Positions 44,042-52,440 of a stretch of 64,000 bases of DNA are shown one piece after another. The first letter of the stretch is position 1. Each line of letters starts with the position of its first letter. The stretch is from Streptomyces olivochromogenes (GTDB lineage: Bacteria > Actinomycetota > Actinomycetes > Streptomycetales > Streptomycetaceae): positions 474,460-538,459 of the forward strand of contig NZ_KQ948452.1 of assembly GCF_001514115.1 (NCBI RefSeq). Reading direction: 5' to 3'. Under the pieces are notes generated by a model. It searched no databases. It saw only the letters and a program-made list of their open reading frames with translations, and had not been told where the DNA came from. Position numbers and translations under genes: made by a program.

Positions 44042-45478
44042 ATGCGCCGAGCAAAAATCGTCTGTACATTGGGCCCCGCCACCGACTCGTACGACCAGCT
44101 CAAAGCCCTGGTCGACGCCGGAATGGACGTAGCCCGCTTCAACCTCAGCCACGGCACCTACGCCGAACACGAGGAGCGCTACCAGCGCGTGCGAAAGGCC
44201 TCCGACGAGACCGGCCGCAGCGTCGGACTGCTCGCCGACCTTCAAGGCCCGAAGATCCGACTCGGCCGTTTCACCGAAGGCCCCGTACTCCTTGAACGCG
44301 GAGACACCTTCACCATCACCGTCGAAGAGGGCGCCGAGGGCGACCGCCTCACCTGTGGCACGACGTACTCGGGCCTCGCGGCCGACGTCACCCCCGGCGA
44401 ACGCATCCTCGTCGACGACGGCAAGGTCTGCCTCGAAGTCACCGCCGTCGACGGCCCCCGCGTCCACACCACCGTCGTCGAAGGCGGCATGGTCTCCGAC
44501 CACAAGGGCCTCAACCTTCCCGGCGTCGCCGTCTCCGTCCCCGCCCTCTCCGACAAGGACGAAGCGGACCTCCGCTGGGCCCTGCGCACCGGCTTCGACG
44601 TCATCGCCCTCTCCTTCGTCCGCAGCGGCCGCGACATCGACGACGTCCACCGCATCATGGACGAGGAAGGCCGCCGCCTCCCCGTCATCGCGAAGGTCGA
44701 GAAGCCCCAGGCGGTCGACGCGATCGACGACATCGTCGCCGCCTTCGACGGCATCATGGTCGCCCGCGGCGACCTGGGCGTCGAAATGCCCCTCGAACAG
44801 GTCCCGATCGTCCAGAAGCGCGCCATCAAGCTGGCCAAGCGCAACGCCAAGCCGGTCATCGTCGCCACCCAGATGCTCGACTCGATGATCGACAACTCCC
44901 GCCCCACGCGAGCCGAGGCCTCCGACGTCGCCAACGCCGTCATCGACGGCACGGACGCCGTGATGCTCTCCGGCGAGACGAGCGTCGGCAAGTACCCCGT
45001 GGAAACCGTCCGGACGATGTCCCGCATCGTCGAGGCCGCCGAGGAGGACATCCTCGCCAAGGGCCTGCCGCCTCTGACCGACCGCAACAAGCCCCGCACC
45101 CAGGGCGGTGCGGTCGCCCGCGCGGCGGCGGAGATGGGCGACTTCCTCGGCGCCAAGTTCCTCGTCGCCTTCACGCAGTCCGGCGACACGGTCCGCCGCC
45201 TCTCCCGCTACCGCTCCCCGATCCCTCTGCTGGCCTTCACCCCCGACCCGGCCACCCGCTCCCAGCTGAACCTGACCTGGGGCGTAGAAACGTTCCTGGG
45301 ACCGCACGTCGGCTCCACCGACGCGATGGTCGACCAGGTGGACGAACTCCTCCTGAAGTACGGCCGCTGCGAAAAGGGCGACATCGTCGTCATCACCGCC
45401 GGCTCCCCGCCCGGCGTCTCCGGCACCACGAACCTCGTACGCGTCCACCACATCGGAGAGGACGACAGCCCCAAGTAG
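44042..45478 (+). CDS. pyk: Pyruvate kinase
   Basis: The 478-residue glycolytic enzyme converts phosphoenolpyruvate and ADP to pyruvate and ATP. MRRAKIVCTLGPAT opens the barrel, with FNLSHG near 33-38. The IAKVEKPQAV lysine motif, MVARGDLGVEMP (metal Glu/Asp) and the signature MLDSMIDNSRPTRAE are intact. The B domain lies at about 70-170 and the C-terminal allosteric domain at 350-478. There is no Shine-Dalgarno. It ends 9 bases from a convergent LAGLIDADG-type gene, with no obvious terminator between them. Confidence 0.97.
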   Translation: MRRAKIVCTLGPATDSYDQLKALVDAGMDVARFNLSHGTYAEHEERYQRVRKASDETGRSVGLLADLQGPKIRLGRFTEGPVLLERGDTFTITVEEGAEGDRLTCGTTYSGLAADVTPGERILVDDGKVCLEVTAVDGPRVHTTVVEGGMVSDHKGLNLPGVAVSVPALSDKDEADLRWALRTGFDVIALSFVRSGRDIDDVHRIMDEEGRRLPVIAKVEKPQAVDAIDDIVAAFDGIMVARGDLGVEMPLEQVPIVQKRAIKLAKRNAKPVIVATQMLDSMIDNSRPTRAEASDVANAVIDGTDAVMLSGETSVGKYPVETVRTMSRIVEAAEEDILAKGLPPLTDRNKPRTQGGAVARAAAEMGDFLGAKFLVAFTQSGDTVRRLSRYRSPIPLLAFTPDPATRSQLNLTWGVETFLGPHVGSTDAMVDQVDELLLKYGRCEKGDIVVITAGSPPGVSGTTNLVRVHHIGEDDSPK

Positions 45479-45487
45479 GCCTGGCTG

Positions 45488-46264
45488 TCAGTACTTGGGA
45501 CCGACGTGGGCGTCCATGAGAGCGACGGAGGCTTTGCGGGCGACGGAGATGTTGAACGGGTTTCCGTTGCGGGTGCAGTGCGTCCACTGGATGCCGAGCT
45601 TGTCGAGTGTGTCGGTGTAGAGCTGCCGGATGTCGTCGGAGACGTTGGTGAAGAAATACCGGGGGTATTCGTAGCGCTTGCGCTCGCCGGCGATGACCTT
45701 CTCGGTCCAGTTGGTGATCCGGCAGCCGTCGGAGTGGACGAGCCCGCGGATGAATTCCCAGGGATGAGCGTCGACGATTTCCTGTTGCCAGGGTTCGAGG
45801 ACGATCGGGCGCTCGTGCTTCTTGCCGGGGCCGCGCTGGGGGAAGAGGCAGGGCCAGTGCCGGCTGTATCCGACGATCGAGACGTACCCGACTGCTTGGA
45901 CCCGGTTCGACTTCTTGCTGGGGTTGATGGCTTCGACGGCGCCGGCGCAAGCTTCGATGAGGCCTGGCCAAGTGTTGGCGCATGCGATGCGGAGAACGTA
46001 GCCCGCTCGCATGCCGGGGCTGATACAGCCGTCACCGAGGTAGAGCCCCAAGAGGTAGCTGTAGGCCGCCGTGTTGGAGGGTGGCTCGGTCGCTGGGCCG
46101 CATCTTGAGCACGGCGTGCGCTGCATGCGCGGTAACGGGTCGACGCGCGATTGCCAGCAACGGATCGCCGACCTGGATACCCCGGTCTCCTTGCTCGCGG
46201 AGTTCAGGCTGCGCCCCTGAGCGACAAGCGTCAGAGCTCGCTCGCGTGTGCTCATGTCGTACAT
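45488..46264 (-). CDS. Stand-alone LAGLIDADG-type protein with N-terminal HTH
   Basis: This 258-residue protein has a homeodomain-like helix-turn-helix at about 5-40 (ALTLVAQGRSLNSASKETGV, then SRSAIRCW) and a CSRC pair near 52-55. Two LAGLIDADG-type helices follow: YLLGLYLGDG (70-79) and FIRGLVHSDG (171-180), each ending with the acidic residue that binds metal. This is the architecture of a monomeric homing endonuclease or a regulator derived from one. Codon 44 (46133-46135) is TTA, rare in Streptomyces. Third-position GC is visibly lower than in neighbours, suggesting transfer. An in-frame ATG at 46255 is an alternative start. It is not inside an intron or intein. Confidence 0.8.
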   Translation of the reverse strand: MYDMSTRERALTLVAQGRSLNSASKETGVSRSAIRCWQSRVDPLPRMQRTPCSRCGPATEPPSNTAAYSYLLGLYLGDGCISPGMRAGYVLRIACANTWPGLIEACAGAVEAINPSKKSNRVQAVGYVSIVGYSRHWPCLFPQRGPGKKHERPIVLEPWQQEIVDAHPWEFIRGLVHSDGCRITNWTEKVIAGERKRYEYPRYFFTNVSDDIRQLYTDTLDKLGIQWTHCTRNGNPFNISVARKASVALMDAHVGPKY

Positions 46265-46303
46265 GTGGCTACTTTGTGCGAGCGATCGCGACCGTGCGCA
46301 GCA

Positions 46304-46341
46304 AAAAGCGGATGTTCACGAGAACGGGAACATCCGCTTTT
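46304..46341. terminator. Strong hairpin terminator after the tRNA gene
   Basis: AAAAGCGGATGTTC and GAACATCCGCTTTT form a perfect 14-bp inverted repeat with a 10-base loop. It lies just downstream of the minus-strand tRNA and has T-runs on both strands, so it should stop transcription in either direction. Confidence 0.88.
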
Positions 46342-46370
46342 CTGTGTCGACCTTGGAATCCAAGGAAAAG

Positions 46371-46445
46371 TGCCCCGAGTCGGACTCGAACCGACACTGT
46401 ATGGGTTTTGAATCCATTGCCTGCTGCCAATTGGGCTACCGGGGC
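46371..46445 (-). tRNA. tRNA with Leu (CAA) anticodon but class I structure
   Basis: A complete 75-nt cloverleaf is readable on the minus strand. It has a 7-bp acceptor stem, T8, A14, D-loop GG, an anticodon loop TTCAAAA with anticodon CAA, a 5-nt variable loop (ACAGT), a perfect 5-bp T-stem with TTCGAGT loop, and discriminator A. CCA is not encoded. The anticodon reads UUG (leucine), yet leucine tRNAs normally have a long variable arm. Mismatches are A-C at the bottom of the anticodon stem and C-A in the D-stem. A strong terminator follows. Charging identity is uncertain. Confidence 0.85.
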
Positions 46446-46544
46446 CCGCTGAATCGAAGGTTTACCCCGACCCGCTGCCCGTCCACCATACCGCAGCTAG
46501 GTAGGCTCTTGGGAGCAGTACCCGCCCCTGAACGAGGAGCCCCC

Positions 46545-47195
46545 GTGACCGCCCCCGAGTCGCCCCAGCCCGTCGCCGACGACGACAAGTCGCACGTGCC
46601 TCCGCTGACGACCCGTGTCGTCATCGCCGAGGATGAGGCGCTGATCCGCCTCGACCTCAAAGAGATGCTCGAGGAAGAGGGCTACGCCGTCGTGGGCGAG
46701 GCGGGGGACGGGGAGCAGGCCGTCGAGCTGGCCCGTGAGCACCGGCCCGACCTCGTGATCCTCGACGTCAAGATGCCCAAGCTGGACGGGATCTCGGCGG
46801 CCGAGAAGATCGCCGAGGAGAGCATCGCCCCCGTGCTGATGCTCACCGCGTTCTCGCAGCGCGACCTCGTCGAGCGGGCCCGTGACGCCGGCGCGATGGC
46901 GTACCTCGTGAAGCCCTTCAGCAAGAGCGACGTCGTACCGGCGATCGAGATGGCCGTCTCGCGGTTCACGGAGCTGAAGCAGCTGGAGAGGGAGGTCGCG
47001 GACCTCAGCCAGCGCCTGGAGACGCGGAAGCTGGTGGACCGGGCCAAGTCCGTGCTCCAGACGCAGTACGGGCTGACCGAGCCCGCCGCGTTCCGGTGGA
47101 TCCAGAAGACCTCCATGGACCGCCGTATGTCCATGCAGCAGGTCGCCGAGGCGGTCATCGCGGACGCCGAGGAGAAGAAGTCCTCCAAGGGCTAG
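46545..47195 (+). CDS. pdtaR: ANTAR-domain response regulator, PdtaR-like
   Basis: The 216-residue two-component regulator has a receiver domain (about 24-140) with acidic AEDE, phospho-acceptor Asp74 in VILDVKMPKLDG and Lys in YLVKPFSKSD. The C-terminal ANTAR RNA-binding domain (about 148-208; RLETRKLVDRAKSVL, then YGLTEPAAFRWIQKTSMDRR) follows. ANTAR proteins bind paired hairpins to cause antitermination. The start is the GTG at 46545 after GAGGAG. The first 22 residues are an unstructured extension. The matching kinase is not in the window. Confidence 0.93.
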   Translation: MTAPESPQPVADDDKSHVPPLTTRVVIAEDEALIRLDLKEMLEEEGYAVVGEAGDGEQAVELAREHRPDLVILDVKMPKLDGISAAEKIAEESIAPVLMLTAFSQRDLVERARDAGAMAYLVKPFSKSDVVPAIEMAVSRFTELKQLEREVADLSQRLETRKLVDRAKSVLQTQYGLTEPAAFRWIQKTSMDRRMSMQQVAEAVIADAEEKKSSKG

Positions 47196-47317
47196 GGAGC
47201 GGCGGTGCCCCGTACCGGGGTGCCGTGGCTTGCCCGCGCGAGCCCGGCGACCGCGTGTCAGGCTGGTTCCGGGGCCGCGTGGCCTTCGGGTCGGCAAGGC
47301 AGCAAAGGAGACAGCGC

Positions 47318-47701
47318 GTGGAAGAGAAGGCGTTCGTCCAAGCGGTGTCGGAACGTACGGGCCTGACTCGGCAGGAGTCGGCCGATCTCACGCGTGCCAC
47401 GCTCGAGACGCTCGCCCATCGGCTGAGCTCGGGTGAGGCGCGGAACCTGGCGCTGGAGCTCCCGGAGGGTCTGGCGGAGTCCGTTCGGCGGGGTGCCACC
47501 GCGGAGATCGAGCGCTTCGACTATGACGAGCTCGTGCGGCGTGTGGCCCAGCGCAACGTGCTCAAGCCGGACGAGGCCGACAGCGGCGTCCGCGCCGTGC
47601 TGGTCACACTCCGTGAGGCGATCAGCGAGAAGGAGTTCGGCCACGCGATGTCGCAACTCGGTGCCGACTTCTCCAGGCCGATCGAGAATTTCGTCGGCTG
47701 A
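47318..47701 (+). CDS. DUF2267 family protein
   Basis: This 127-residue small helical protein of the DUF2267 family has FVQAVSERTGLTRQESADLT, then TLETLAHRLSSGEARNL, LPEGLAESV and AVLVTLREAIS. The last part (FGHAMSQLGADFSRP) looks like the usual 'QLP..F..L' end of the family. The GTG at 47318 has AAAGGAG 7 bases upstream. It is independent of the regulator upstream (122-base gap) and followed by a strong terminator. No function is known. Confidence 0.85.
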   Translation: MEEKAFVQAVSERTGLTRQESADLTRATLETLAHRLSSGEARNLALELPEGLAESVRRGATAEIERFDYDELVRRVAQRNVLKPDEADSGVRAVLVTLREAISEKEFGHAMSQLGADFSRPIENFVG

Positions 47702-47742
47702 TTTCCCGGCGAGCGGTATGGGCGAGCGGTATAGGTGAGCGA

Positions 47743-47785
47743 CGAAGAGGCCCGCGTCCCCCGACTGGGGGCGCGGGCCTCTTCG
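47743..47785. terminator. Bidirectional hairpin terminator
   Basis: CGAAGAGGCCCGCG and CGCGGGCCTCTTCG pair perfectly around an inner CCCCC/GGGGG stem. It lies between the convergent DUF2267 gene and livF. Confidence 0.85.
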
Positions 47786-47822
47786 CGCGGCGGCTGTACG
47801 GTCGTACGGCCGGAGCCTGGTC

Positions 47823-48539
47823 TCAGTCCTCGCCCAGGTAGGCCTTGCGTACCGACTCGTCGTGCAGCAGGTCCTGTCCGGTGCCGGAGAGGACGATGTT
47901 GCCGACCTCCATGACGTGTCCCTGATCGGCGAGGGAGAGCGCCGCCTGGGCGTTCTGCTCGACGAGGAGGATCGTCGTACCGTCGGCCTTGAGCTCGGCG
48001 ATGGTGGCCATGATCTTCTGCATCATGATCGGCGAGAGGCCCATGGAGGGTTCGTCGAGCATGAGCAGCTTGGGCTGGGACATGAGCGCGCGGCCCATGG
48101 CCAGCATCTGCTGCTCTCCGCCGGAGAGGGTTCCCGCGGCCTGCTTGCGGCGTTCACCCAGGATGGGGAAGAGGTCGTAGGCGCGCTGGATGTCCTTCTC
48201 GATGCCCGCCTTGTCGGTGCGCAGGAACGCGCCGAGCTGGAGGTTCTCGGTGATCGTCAGCCGGGGGAAGATGTGGCGTCCCTCGGGGGAGTGGGCGAGG
48301 CCCAGGGAGACGATCTTGTGGGCGGGGATGTTGCTGAGGGGTTTGCCGTCGAAGGTGATGCGGCCCGCGGTGGGCTTGAGGAGCCCGGAGAGGGTGCGCA
48401 GGGTGGTCGTCTTGCCGGCGCCGTTGGTGCCGATGAGGGTGACGATCTGGCCGGCTTCGACGGAGAAGGAGATGCCCTTGACGGCTTCGATCTTGCCGTA
48501 GGCGACCTTGAGGTCTTCGACCTCGAGCAGTGCGGTCAC
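47823..48539 (-). CDS. livF: Branched-chain amino-acid ABC transporter ATPase
   Basis: The 238-residue ATPase of the Liv importer has Walker A GTNGAGKTT near 37-45, signature LSGGEQQML near 138 and Walker B LLMLDEPSMGLSP near 158. LivF-typical features are the short length and AHSPEGRHIFPRLT. The GTG start overlaps the livG stop by 4 bases (GTGA), and AAGGAAA lies upstream within livG. It is the last gene of the livHMGF run and is followed by a terminator. Confidence 0.95.
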   Translation of the reverse strand: MTALLEVEDLKVAYGKIEAVKGISFSVEAGQIVTLIGTNGAGKTTTLRTLSGLLKPTAGRITFDGKPLSNIPAHKIVSLGLAHSPEGRHIFPRLTITENLQLGAFLRTDKAGIEKDIQRAYDLFPILGERRKQAAGTLSGGEQQMLAMGRALMSQPKLLMLDEPSMGLSPIMMQKIMATIAELKADGTTILLVEQNAQAALSLADQGHVMEVGNIVLSGTGQDLLHDESVRKAYLGED

Positions 48540-49501
48540 TGGGCGTTTCCTTCCTTGCTGGTGGTGCCCTCCGCGGCGGCGTCGCTCTCGGCGGCCTCAG
48601 GAGTCTCGGCGGCCTCGGGAGTCTCGGTCGCCTCGGGGGCTTCCGCGGTCTCGGGAGTTCCCGTGGCCTCCGCCGCCTCGGCGGCTTCGACCTCGGCGAG
48701 TTCCTCCGCGCCGGGGGCGCCCTCGAAGGGGGTGCCGAGGTAGGCGGCGATGACGCGTTCGTCGCCCTGGACGACCTCGGAGGTGCCCTCGACGAGCTTC
48801 TCGCCCTGGACGAGGCAGGCGACGCGGTCGGACAGGTTGAAGATGAAGCGCATGTCGTGCTCGATGACGAGGACGGCGATGCCCCTGTCGCGGATGGCGA
48901 AGACGAGGTCTTCGGTCGCGCGTGTCTCCTGGGGGTTCATGCCGGCCGTGGGCTCGTCCAGGAGCAGCAGTCCCGGTTCGCTCGCCATGGCGCGGGCGAT
49001 TTCGAGCTTGCGCTGTTCGCCGTAGGGGAGGTTGCGGGAGAGGTGGTCGGCCTTGTGGGCGAGGCCGATGAACTCCAGCAGTTCCATGGCGCGTTCGCGG
49101 GAGGCGGCTTCTGCCTTGCGGAAGCCGGGGCCGCGCAGGAGGGCCGACCAGAGGCCTTCCTTGGTCCTGGTGTGGCGGCCGACGAGCACGTTCTCCAGGA
49201 CGGTCATGTTGGCGAAGAGCCGGATGTTCTGGAAGGTGCGGGCGATGCCGGCGCTGGTGACGAGGTGGGGCTTGGGCGGGAGGACGGTGCCCTTGTAGGA
49301 GACCTTGCCCTCGGTCGGCACGTACAGGCCGGTGAGGCAGTTGAAGAACGTCGTCTTGCCCGCGCCGTTGGGGCCGATGAGGCCGACGATCTCGCCCGAG
49401 TTGACGGTGAGGTCGACGCTGCGTACGGCGGTGAGGCCGCCGAAGCGCATGGTGACGCCGCTGGCCTCGAGTACGGGGCTGGTGGCCGTGGTGGTGGTCA
49501 T
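48536..49501 (-). CDS. livG: Branched-chain amino-acid ABC transporter ATPase with acidic tail
   Basis: This 321-residue ATPase has Walker A GPNGAGKTT, GIARTFQNIRLF (LivG-specific), signature LPYGEQRKLEIARAM and Walker B LLLLDEPTAGMNP. The core ends near residue 268. The last 50 residues are an unusual Ala/Glu/Thr/Pro-rich tail (repeats like TPEAAE) not found in typical LivG. I chose the ATG at 49501, with AGGGG 10 bases upstream; a GTG at 49510 overlapping the livM stop is possible but sits too close to that site. Confidence 0.94.
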   Translation of the reverse strand: MTTTTATSPVLEASGVTMRFGGLTAVRSVDLTVNSGEIVGLIGPNGAGKTTFFNCLTGLYVPTEGKVSYKGTVLPPKPHLVTSAGIARTFQNIRLFANMTVLENVLVGRHTRTKEGLWSALLRGPGFRKAEAASRERAMELLEFIGLAHKADHLSRNLPYGEQRKLEIARAMASEPGLLLLDEPTAGMNPQETRATEDLVFAIRDRGIAVLVIEHDMRFIFNLSDRVACLVQGEKLVEGTSEVVQGDERVIAAYLGTPFEGAPGAEELAEVEAAEAAEATGTPETAEAPEATETPEAAETPEAAESDAAAEGTTSKEGNAQ

Positions 49502-49506
49502 GTGGG

Positions 49507-51303
49507 TCACGCCCCTGCCTTGGTGACGCCGACGGTGGAGTCGGGCAGGCCTTGTTCGGGGATGTCGATGCTGTCGTCGGACTCGTGGAATTCGAGCTGG
49601 CGGCGGCGGTTGGCGATGATGCCTTCGGGGCGGAAGCGCATGAGGATCACGAGCGCGATGCCGAAGGCGAAGAGCTGGTACTCCTTCAGGAAGCCGAGCT
49701 TCTCGGGGAGGAGGTAGAGCAGGGTGGCGCCGAGGATGGGGCCGTTGACCGTGCCCATGCCGCCGAGGACGACCGCGGCCAGCAGGAAGGCGGAGTTGGG
49801 CGGTACGGATCCGGCGAACTGGTACGGGGCCGGGTTGACGCTGTAGCCGACGTGGGCGCTGACCGTGCCGGCGAGGCCGGCGAGGGAGGCGCCGAGGGCG
49901 AAGGCGATGAGCTTGACGCGGAAGCCGTTGATGCCCATGGCGGTCGCGGCGGTCTCGTCCTCGCGGATGGCGATCCAGGAGCGGCCGATACGGGAGTCGG
50001 CGGCGCGGTTGAAGACGATCACGACGATGCCGGTGATGATCAGCATCAGCAGGAAGTAGTTCGCGAAGCGGCCGAGGGTGATCGAGCCGATGTCGTGCGA
50101 GTTCCCGAGGTTGAACCCGAAGATGTCGAGGTCCGGGATCATCGAGATGCCGTTGGGGCCGTTGGTGATGTTGGGTCCGGAGGAGCCGTCGAGGTTGTTG
50201 ACGGTGATGCGGAAGATCTCTCCGAAGCCGAGGGTGACGATGGCGAGGTAGTCGCCACGCAGTCGCAGGGTGGGGGCGCCGATGAGGACGCCGAAGACGA
50301 GCGACGCGGCCATGCCGGTGAGCATGGCGGCCCAGAAGGGGAACTGGACGCCGGAGAAGCGGGAGAACTCGGAGCCGGAGACGAGGGCCGCGGCGTAGGC
50401 GCCGACGCCGAGGAAGGCGACGTATCCGAGGTCGAGGAGTCCGGTGAGGCCGACGACGATGTTCAGGCCGAGGGCGACGGTGGCGACGACGAGGATGTTC
50501 ACGCCGAGGTTGGCGTTGTGCTCGTTGTTCTCGACGAAGGGGAAGACCGCCGCGGCGAGGAACGCCATGGAGGTGGCGAATCCCTTGTGGCGGGCGTTGA
50601 ACGTGGCGAAGCGGTCGAAGAGTCCGGCGGCTTGGAGTGCCCAGGTGCCGAAGATGACGAGCAGCAGGTAGCCGATGAAGGTCTCGCTGGCCTCGGGGTC
50701 TACGCCGATGCCGTAGGTGAAGACGATCAGGGCGACGGCGGTGGCGGCGGTGATGACGAGGCGCTCGGCCCAGCCGGGGAGCTTCTGGGCCGCGGGGATG
50801 CGGTCGGGCTTGCTGACCCAGTCCTTGAAGGTGTCGCCGGGGCTCGGCAGAGCGAGGGTGCCGACGAGGGCGATCAGGGAGCCGATGGCGGTGACATAGG
50901 CGCCGGGGTCGAGGGCGACGAGGCCCTTGAGGTCGACGGCGATGGCGATGGCGCTGAACCAGCTGACGGCGAACGCGGAGGCGGCGGCGAGGACGACGGG
51001 CGCGGTGGCGCCTGCCGGGTTGAGCCAGCGCAGGCCGCGGACGTCGAAGAGGGTGAGCGCGAAGAGCAGGGTGATCGCGCCGGCGACGAGGTCGAGGATC
51101 TGGAGGCCGGCCGGGGAGCCGTAGTAGGTGAGGTCCCCGGGGAAGTCGGCCGTGTAGGTCCACGACATGAAGGTGCTGGCGATGGTGGCGACGGCGCCGA
51201 CGGCGATGAGGGCACGTGCGGCGGTCTGGGGGAGTGCGATCAGGCCGCGTGCGGTCTCGGTGACCTCGGCGGTGTTCTCTGCGGTGTTCTCGGTGGTTGC
51301 CAT
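49507..51303 (-). CDS. livM: Branched-chain amino-acid ABC permease with extended N-terminus
   Basis: The 598-residue permease is far longer than typical LivM (about 350-420). The C-terminal 320 residues are classical: GLNIVVGLTGLLDLGYVAFLG (split: a membrane helix), LRLRGDYLAIVTLGFGEI, RIGRSWIAIREDETAA (ATPase contact) and GGMGTVNGPILGA. The first 250 residues add about six further membrane segments with a DWVSKPDRIPAAQ loop. The ATG at 51303 has AGGG about 10 bases upstream; a GTG at 51312 overlaps the livH stop. Confidence 0.94.
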   Translation of the reverse strand: MATTENTAENTAEVTETARGLIALPQTAARALIAVGAVATIASTFMSWTYTADFPGDLTYYGSPAGLQILDLVAGAITLLFALTLFDVRGLRWLNPAGATAPVVLAAASAFAVSWFSAIAIAVDLKGLVALDPGAYVTAIGSLIALVGTLALPSPGDTFKDWVSKPDRIPAAQKLPGWAERLVITAATAVALIVFTYGIGVDPEASETFIGYLLLVIFGTWALQAAGLFDRFATFNARHKGFATSMAFLAAAVFPFVENNEHNANLGVNILVVATVALGLNIVVGLTGLLDLGYVAFLGVGAYAAALVSGSEFSRFSGVQFPFWAAMLTGMAASLVFGVLIGAPTLRLRGDYLAIVTLGFGEIFRITVNNLDGSSGPNITNGPNGISMIPDLDIFGFNLGNSHDIGSITLGRFANYFLLMLIITGIVVIVFNRAADSRIGRSWIAIREDETAATAMGINGFRVKLIAFALGASLAGLAGTVSAHVGYSVNPAPYQFAGSVPPNSAFLLAAVVLGGMGTVNGPILGATLLYLLPEKLGFLKEYQLFAFGIALVILMRFRPEGIIANRRRQLEFHESDDSIDIPEQGLPDSTVGVTKAGA

Positions 51304-51308
51304 GGTGG

Positions 51309-52241
51309 TCACGCCCTGTCCGCGACGCGTTCGCCGACCAGGCCTTGTGGCCTGAACAGCAGTACGAGGATGAGGAGGACGAAGGCCCAGACGGAGGACC
51401 AGCCGCCGCCGCCGAGCTGCTGCATACCGGGGATGCCGTCGATGTAGGAGGTGGCCATGGTCTCGGCGAGGCCGAGGACGAGGCCGCCGATCATGGCGCC
51501 GTAGATGTTGCCGATGCCGCCGAGGACCGCGGCGGTGAAGGCCTTGAGGCCCATCTGGAAGCCCATGTTGTACTGGATCGAGCCGTAGCGCAGGCCGTAG
51601 GAGACGGCGGCGACGGCGGCGAAGAAGCCGCCGATGGCGAAGGCGATCACGATGATCTTGTTCGTGTCGATGCCCATGAGCTGGGCGGTGTCAGGGTCTT
51701 GGGCGGTGGCCTGCATGGCGCGGCCGGTGCGGGACATGCTGACGAAGAGCGCGAGGGCCGCCATGCAGAGCGGGGCGGCGACGATGACGAAGAGCGAGCC
51801 GCTGCTGATGCTGATGGACCCGATGTGCCAGGGACCGGCTTCGATCTGGGGGAAGTTGCGGTCGGTCTTCGCGTTCGGGTACCAGTTGAAGACGGCCTGC
51901 TGGAGCGCGAGGGAGAGGCCGATGGCGGTGATGAGGGGTGCCAGGCGTGGCGCGCCGCGCAGTGGTCGGTAGGCGAACCGTTCCGCCCCGACGGCGATGA
52001 GGACGGCGACGAGTCCGCCGCCGATGAGCATCGCTGGGAGGGCTATCCACATGGATGTGCCGTCGGGCAGGACGTAGAGGTAGACCGTGAGTGCGCCGAA
52101 GCCTCCGGTCATGAAGATCTCGCCGTGGGCGAAGTTGATGAGCTGGACGATGCCGTACACCATCGTGTAGCCGATGGCGATCAGCCCGTACATCGAGCCG
52201 AGGAACAGCCCGTTGGCCAGCTGCTGCGGCAGGGTGTTCAC
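51309..52241 (-). CDS. livH: Branched-chain amino-acid ABC permease
   Basis: The 310-residue permease has about eight membrane segments. Landmarks are LANGLFLGSMYGLIAIGYTM, VQLINFAHGEIFMTGGF (family signature), RTGRAMQATAQDPDTAQLMG (EAA-like contact with the ATPases) and TAAVLGGIGNIYGAMIGG. The GTG start has GGAGG 7 bases upstream. It opens the permease/ATPase run downstream of livK, separated from it by about 200 bases. Confidence 0.95.
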   Translation of the reverse strand: MNTLPQQLANGLFLGSMYGLIAIGYTMVYGIVQLINFAHGEIFMTGGFGALTVYLYVLPDGTSMWIALPAMLIGGGLVAVLIAVGAERFAYRPLRGAPRLAPLITAIGLSLALQQAVFNWYPNAKTDRNFPQIEAGPWHIGSISISSGSLFVIVAAPLCMAALALFVSMSRTGRAMQATAQDPDTAQLMGIDTNKIIVIAFAIGGFFAAVAAVSYGLRYGSIQYNMGFQMGLKAFTAAVLGGIGNIYGAMIGGLVLGLAETMATSYIDGIPGMQQLGGGGWSSVWAFVLLILVLLFRPQGLVGERVADRA

Positions 52242-52350
52242 CGCATGGCCTCCATGTGGGTGGGGAGAGTGAACGGGGGGAGATGGGGCGGGCCGCGCGG
52301 TGACGTGTGGTCTTGGCCGCGCGGCCCTGGGGTGTAGCTAGCGGCGGATC

Positions 52351-52440
52351 TCGAATCAGCTGGATCGGCTGGAGTCAGCTGGGATCAGCCGGACTTGGCC
52401 GGCATCAGCTGGAGTTGGCTGAAGCCAGCTGGGATCGGAT
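52351..52440. repeat. 10-bp periodic array between livK and livH
   Basis: About nine imperfect 10-base units with consensus GGAATCAGCT run from 52351 to the livK stop (for example TGGATCGGCT, GGAGTCAGCT, GGGATCAGCC, GGCATCAGCT, GAAGCCAGCT). The phase is exact through eight units. Confidence 0.85.

Noticed and set aside
45488..46264. An intein or group I intron containing the LAGLIDADG motifs
   Set aside because: The frame has its own start and stop, no flanking splice blocks, and pyk is intact and uninterrupted.
46371..46445. Treating the odd tRNA as a plain pseudogene
   Set aside because: Acceptor and T stems pair fully, tertiary-structure bases are intact and a strong terminator follows, so a functional RNA is at least as likely.
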